From contig JBKQSL010000298.1 in the NCBI GenBank assembly GCA_052143655.1, positions 1 through 7,312 of the forward strand: a DNA stretch of 7,312 bases, in the 5' to 3' direction. Shown in pieces: positions 5,930 through 7,312 of the stretch. The position numbers were made by a program, and so were the translations under genes. Positions within the stretch are counted from its first letter, which is position 1. Each line of letters starts with the position of its first letter. Below the pieces are notes generated by a model. The model did no database searches and was not told where the DNA came from. It saw only the letters and a program-made list of their open reading frames with translations. This stretch comes from CAVSUR01 sp052143655. GTDB lineage: Bacteria > Actinomycetota > Actinomycetes > Streptosporangiales > Streptosporangiaceae.

Positions 5930-7278
5930 ATGGACAACAGGCAGCAACAGGGCATCGCATTGCATCGCTGGGCGGTGATCGCCGAGGCAGCGAATGACCG
6001 GCTGAGCGCCGCGGAGCGGGGAGCGCTGGTCCGGCAGATCGCCGCGCGCGCTCATGCCCATCCCGACGGCTCGCCGCGGCAGTATTCCAGAGGGACGATC
6101 GACCGGTGGCTGCGGGCGTGGCGAGCCGGGGGCCTGGACGCGCTGAAGCCCGCGCCGCGGTCCGACACCGGGACGGCGCGCGCTCATCCGGAGCTGTCCG
6201 CCGAGGCCGCCGCGCTGCGGCTGGAGCTGCCCGGCCGCTCGGCCGCGCAGATCGCCTCGATCTTGTATCACCGGCACGGCGTGCGGGTTGCCGAGCGGAC
6301 CGTCCGCGCGCAGCTGCGCCGCGCCGGGCTGCACCGGGAGGCGCTGGCCGCCGAGCCGAAGGCATACGGCCGGTATGAGGCCGGCCGGCCGAACGAGCGG
6401 TGGATCAGCGACGTGCTCATCGGGCCCTGGGTTCCCTGGCCACGCCGGGACGGCTCGGTCCGGGCGCGGCTGTTCCTCATCGTCGATGACCATTCCCGGC
6501 TGCTGGTCGACGGCCGGTTCTTCGCGCACGAGAACGCTCGCGCCTGCCAGGACCTGCTGCGCCGCGCGGTCACCCGCCGCGGCCTGCCGGAGGTTTTCTA
6601 CGTGGATAACGGCGCTCCTTTTCCAACGCGTGGCTGGCCCGCACCTGCGCGGTGCTCGGCGTGCGGCTGGTCCACAGTCAGCCCTACTCGCCGCAAGGGA
6701 GGGGGAAACAGGAAAGACTCAACCGCTATATCCGGGAGGCGTTCCTGTCCGAGGCCACCCACCGCGGAATCGAGTCCCTCGGCCAGCTCAACGACCTGTT
6801 CTTCGCCTGGGCCGAGCAGGTCGCCAACCGGCGGGCGCACGCCGAGACCGGCCAGGCCCCGATCGCGCGGTTCGAGGCCGGCGGGCCGCCCCGCCAGGCA
6901 GAGCCGACCCGGCTGGCGGAGGCGTTCCGCTGGTCGGTGACCCGCAAGGTGACCCGCACCGCCACCGTTCCGCTGGAAGGCAACGCCTACGCCGTGGATC
7001 CGGCGCTCACCGGGCGCCGGGTCGAGCTGCGCTACGACCCCGAGGACCTGTCCCGCCTCGATGTGTTCCTGGACGGCAGGCCCGCGGGGCCCGCCACCCC
7101 GTTCATCACCCGCCGGCACGTGCACCGGGCCGTGCCGCAGGCCGCCCGCCCTGACCCGGACCCGACCGGCATCGACTACCTCGGGCTGGTCGCGGCCGCC
7201 CACGACGACGAGGCCGGCACCGGAGCGAAGATCGACTTCACCCGGCTGGGCATGCTCGCCCGCGGGGAGGAGCGGTGA
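5930..7278 (+). pseudogene. rve-type DDE transposase, interrupted by a -1 frameshift
   Basis: The gene reads in one frame from ATG 5930 to about 6622, then continues in the -1 frame to TGA at 7276-7278; the rejoined product is 449 residues. The N-terminus has two helix-turn-helix regions (about 11-70, with YSRGTIDRWLRAWRAGG, and 90-135). The RNase H-like core contains D161 in WISDVLIGP, the strand LFLIVDDHSRLLVDG (181-195), D226 in YVDNGAPF and E262 in GRGKQERLN. D226 and E262 are separated by exactly 35 residues in the rejoined frame. The C-terminal part (about 340-449) resembles the Mu transposase C-terminal β-barrel, ending GIDYLGLVAAAH and DFTRLGML. The first frame alone would run on to 6940 with an Arg/Pro/Ser-rich tail and lack the catalytic Glu. 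The gene is therefore inactive as written, unless ribosomes shift at the TTTT run. An SD (GAGGAGG) lies 8 bases upstream. Confidence 0.85.
6619..6622 (+). other. Frameshift point in the transposase (TTTT run)
   Basis: The first frame reads GCT CCT TTT CCA. Adding one T, or slipping back one base on TTT, gives GCT CCT TTT TCC AAC GCG TGG, that is APFSNAW, which joins the two homologous parts seamlessly. Downstream, GTGG (6630-6633) can pair with CCAC (6672-6675), and CCGCAC (6639-6644) with GTGCGG (6661-6666), starting 7 bases after the run. Confidence 0.8.
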
Positions 7279-7312
7279 GCCCGGCGCCGTGGGCTGCGCA
7301 CTTCGGCCTGTC
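7275..7312 (+). CDS. Start of probable AAA ATPase gene (ExeA/TniB-like), cut by window end
   Basis: Only the first 12 codons are visible. GTG at 7275 overlaps the transposase stop (GTGA), with a GGGGAGG Shine-Dalgarno at 7264-7270. The peptide MSPAPWAAHFGL carries a W-x-x-HFGL start, which resembles the N-termini of ExeA/TniB-type ATPases encoded after transposases of this kind. In such systems the ATPase binds target DNA and activates the transposase. The identification rests on a very short stretch plus the gene order, so it is provisional. Confidence 0.5.
   Translation, partial: MSPAPWAAHFGL

Larger units (their letters stand above)
5094..7312 (+). mobile_element. Three-gene rve-type transposon, left part
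   Basis: The element carries, in order and on one strand, a DUF6431-like zinc-ribbon/HTH protein, a DD35E rve-type transposase (frameshifted) and the beginning of a probable AAA ATPase gene. This order of a transposase with an ATPase helper recalls TniA/TniB and TnsB/TnsC-type systems. I place the left boundary at about 5094 for two reasons: ATPase homology on the minus strand ends near 5090-5100, and the plus strand there starts TGTTGACGG, a TGT-type end common among DDE elements. The exact base is inferred. The right end and any target-site duplication lie outside the window. Bases 5094-5262 are non-coding end sequence with inverted repeats. Confidence 0.78.

Noticed and set aside
5472..6365. 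Minus-strand 297-residue ORF, Arg/Ala/Pro-rich
   Set aside because: Antisense to the DUF6431-like and transposase genes, both of which have clear domains and ribosome binding features on the plus strand.
6598..7203. Minus-strand 201-residue ORF
   Set aside because: Antisense to the transposase C-terminal half; no domain and no context.
6652..7278. Separate 208-residue gene starting at GTG 6652
   Set aside because: Homology in this frame begins upstream at 6622 (SNAW...), directly continuing the transposase. It is the second half of a frameshifted gene, not an independent one.

Overview
This is a GC-rich window (long ORFs with strong G/C third-position bias, GTG starts, overlapping GTGA stop/start junctions) of the kind seen in filamentous Actinobacteria, probably a Streptosporangiales- or Streptomyces-like lineage. 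The lineage is inferred from composition and protein families only; no marker gene is present.

Layout. (1) 1-616 holds no convincing intact gene, only weak minus-strand relic-like frames. (2) 617-1162 (+) encodes a thioredoxin-fold redoxin with a CNHC active site. (3) 1163-1512 is a convergent intergenic region with a strong hairpin at 1364-1392, a candidate bidirectional terminator. (4) 1513-1902 (-) encodes a small VOC/glyoxalase-fold protein. (5) 1903-2175 is a short gap containing a perfect palindrome, possibly the terminator of the next operon. (6) 2176-4611 (-) encodes an 811-residue double-FtsX ABC permease. It overlaps by four bases the 3' end of its ATPase partner (4608 to about 5093, -). 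(7) From about 5094 to the window end lies a mobile element carrying a zinc-ribbon/HTH protein (DUF6431-like), a two-HTH DD35E rve-type transposase, and the first codons of a third gene whose N-terminus resembles ExeA/TniB-type AAA ATPases.

The main event is an insertion: the ATPase keeps its Q-loop, ABC signature, Walker B and H-loop but has lost everything upstream, including Walker A. Its homology stops where the mobile element begins. The permease is therefore intact but apparently orphaned. The missing ATPase 5' end should lie beyond the right end of the element, outside the window.

The element shows tight coupling between its genes: an 8-bp hairpin that would hide the transposase Shine-Dalgarno and contains the upstream stop codon, and a GTGA overlap into the third gene. 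The transposase reading frame is broken by -1 at a TTTT run (6619-6622), immediately after the second catalytic Asp. Rejoining the frames restores exactly DD35E spacing. This is either a recent inactivating mutation, a sequence error, or, less likely, programmed frameshifting.
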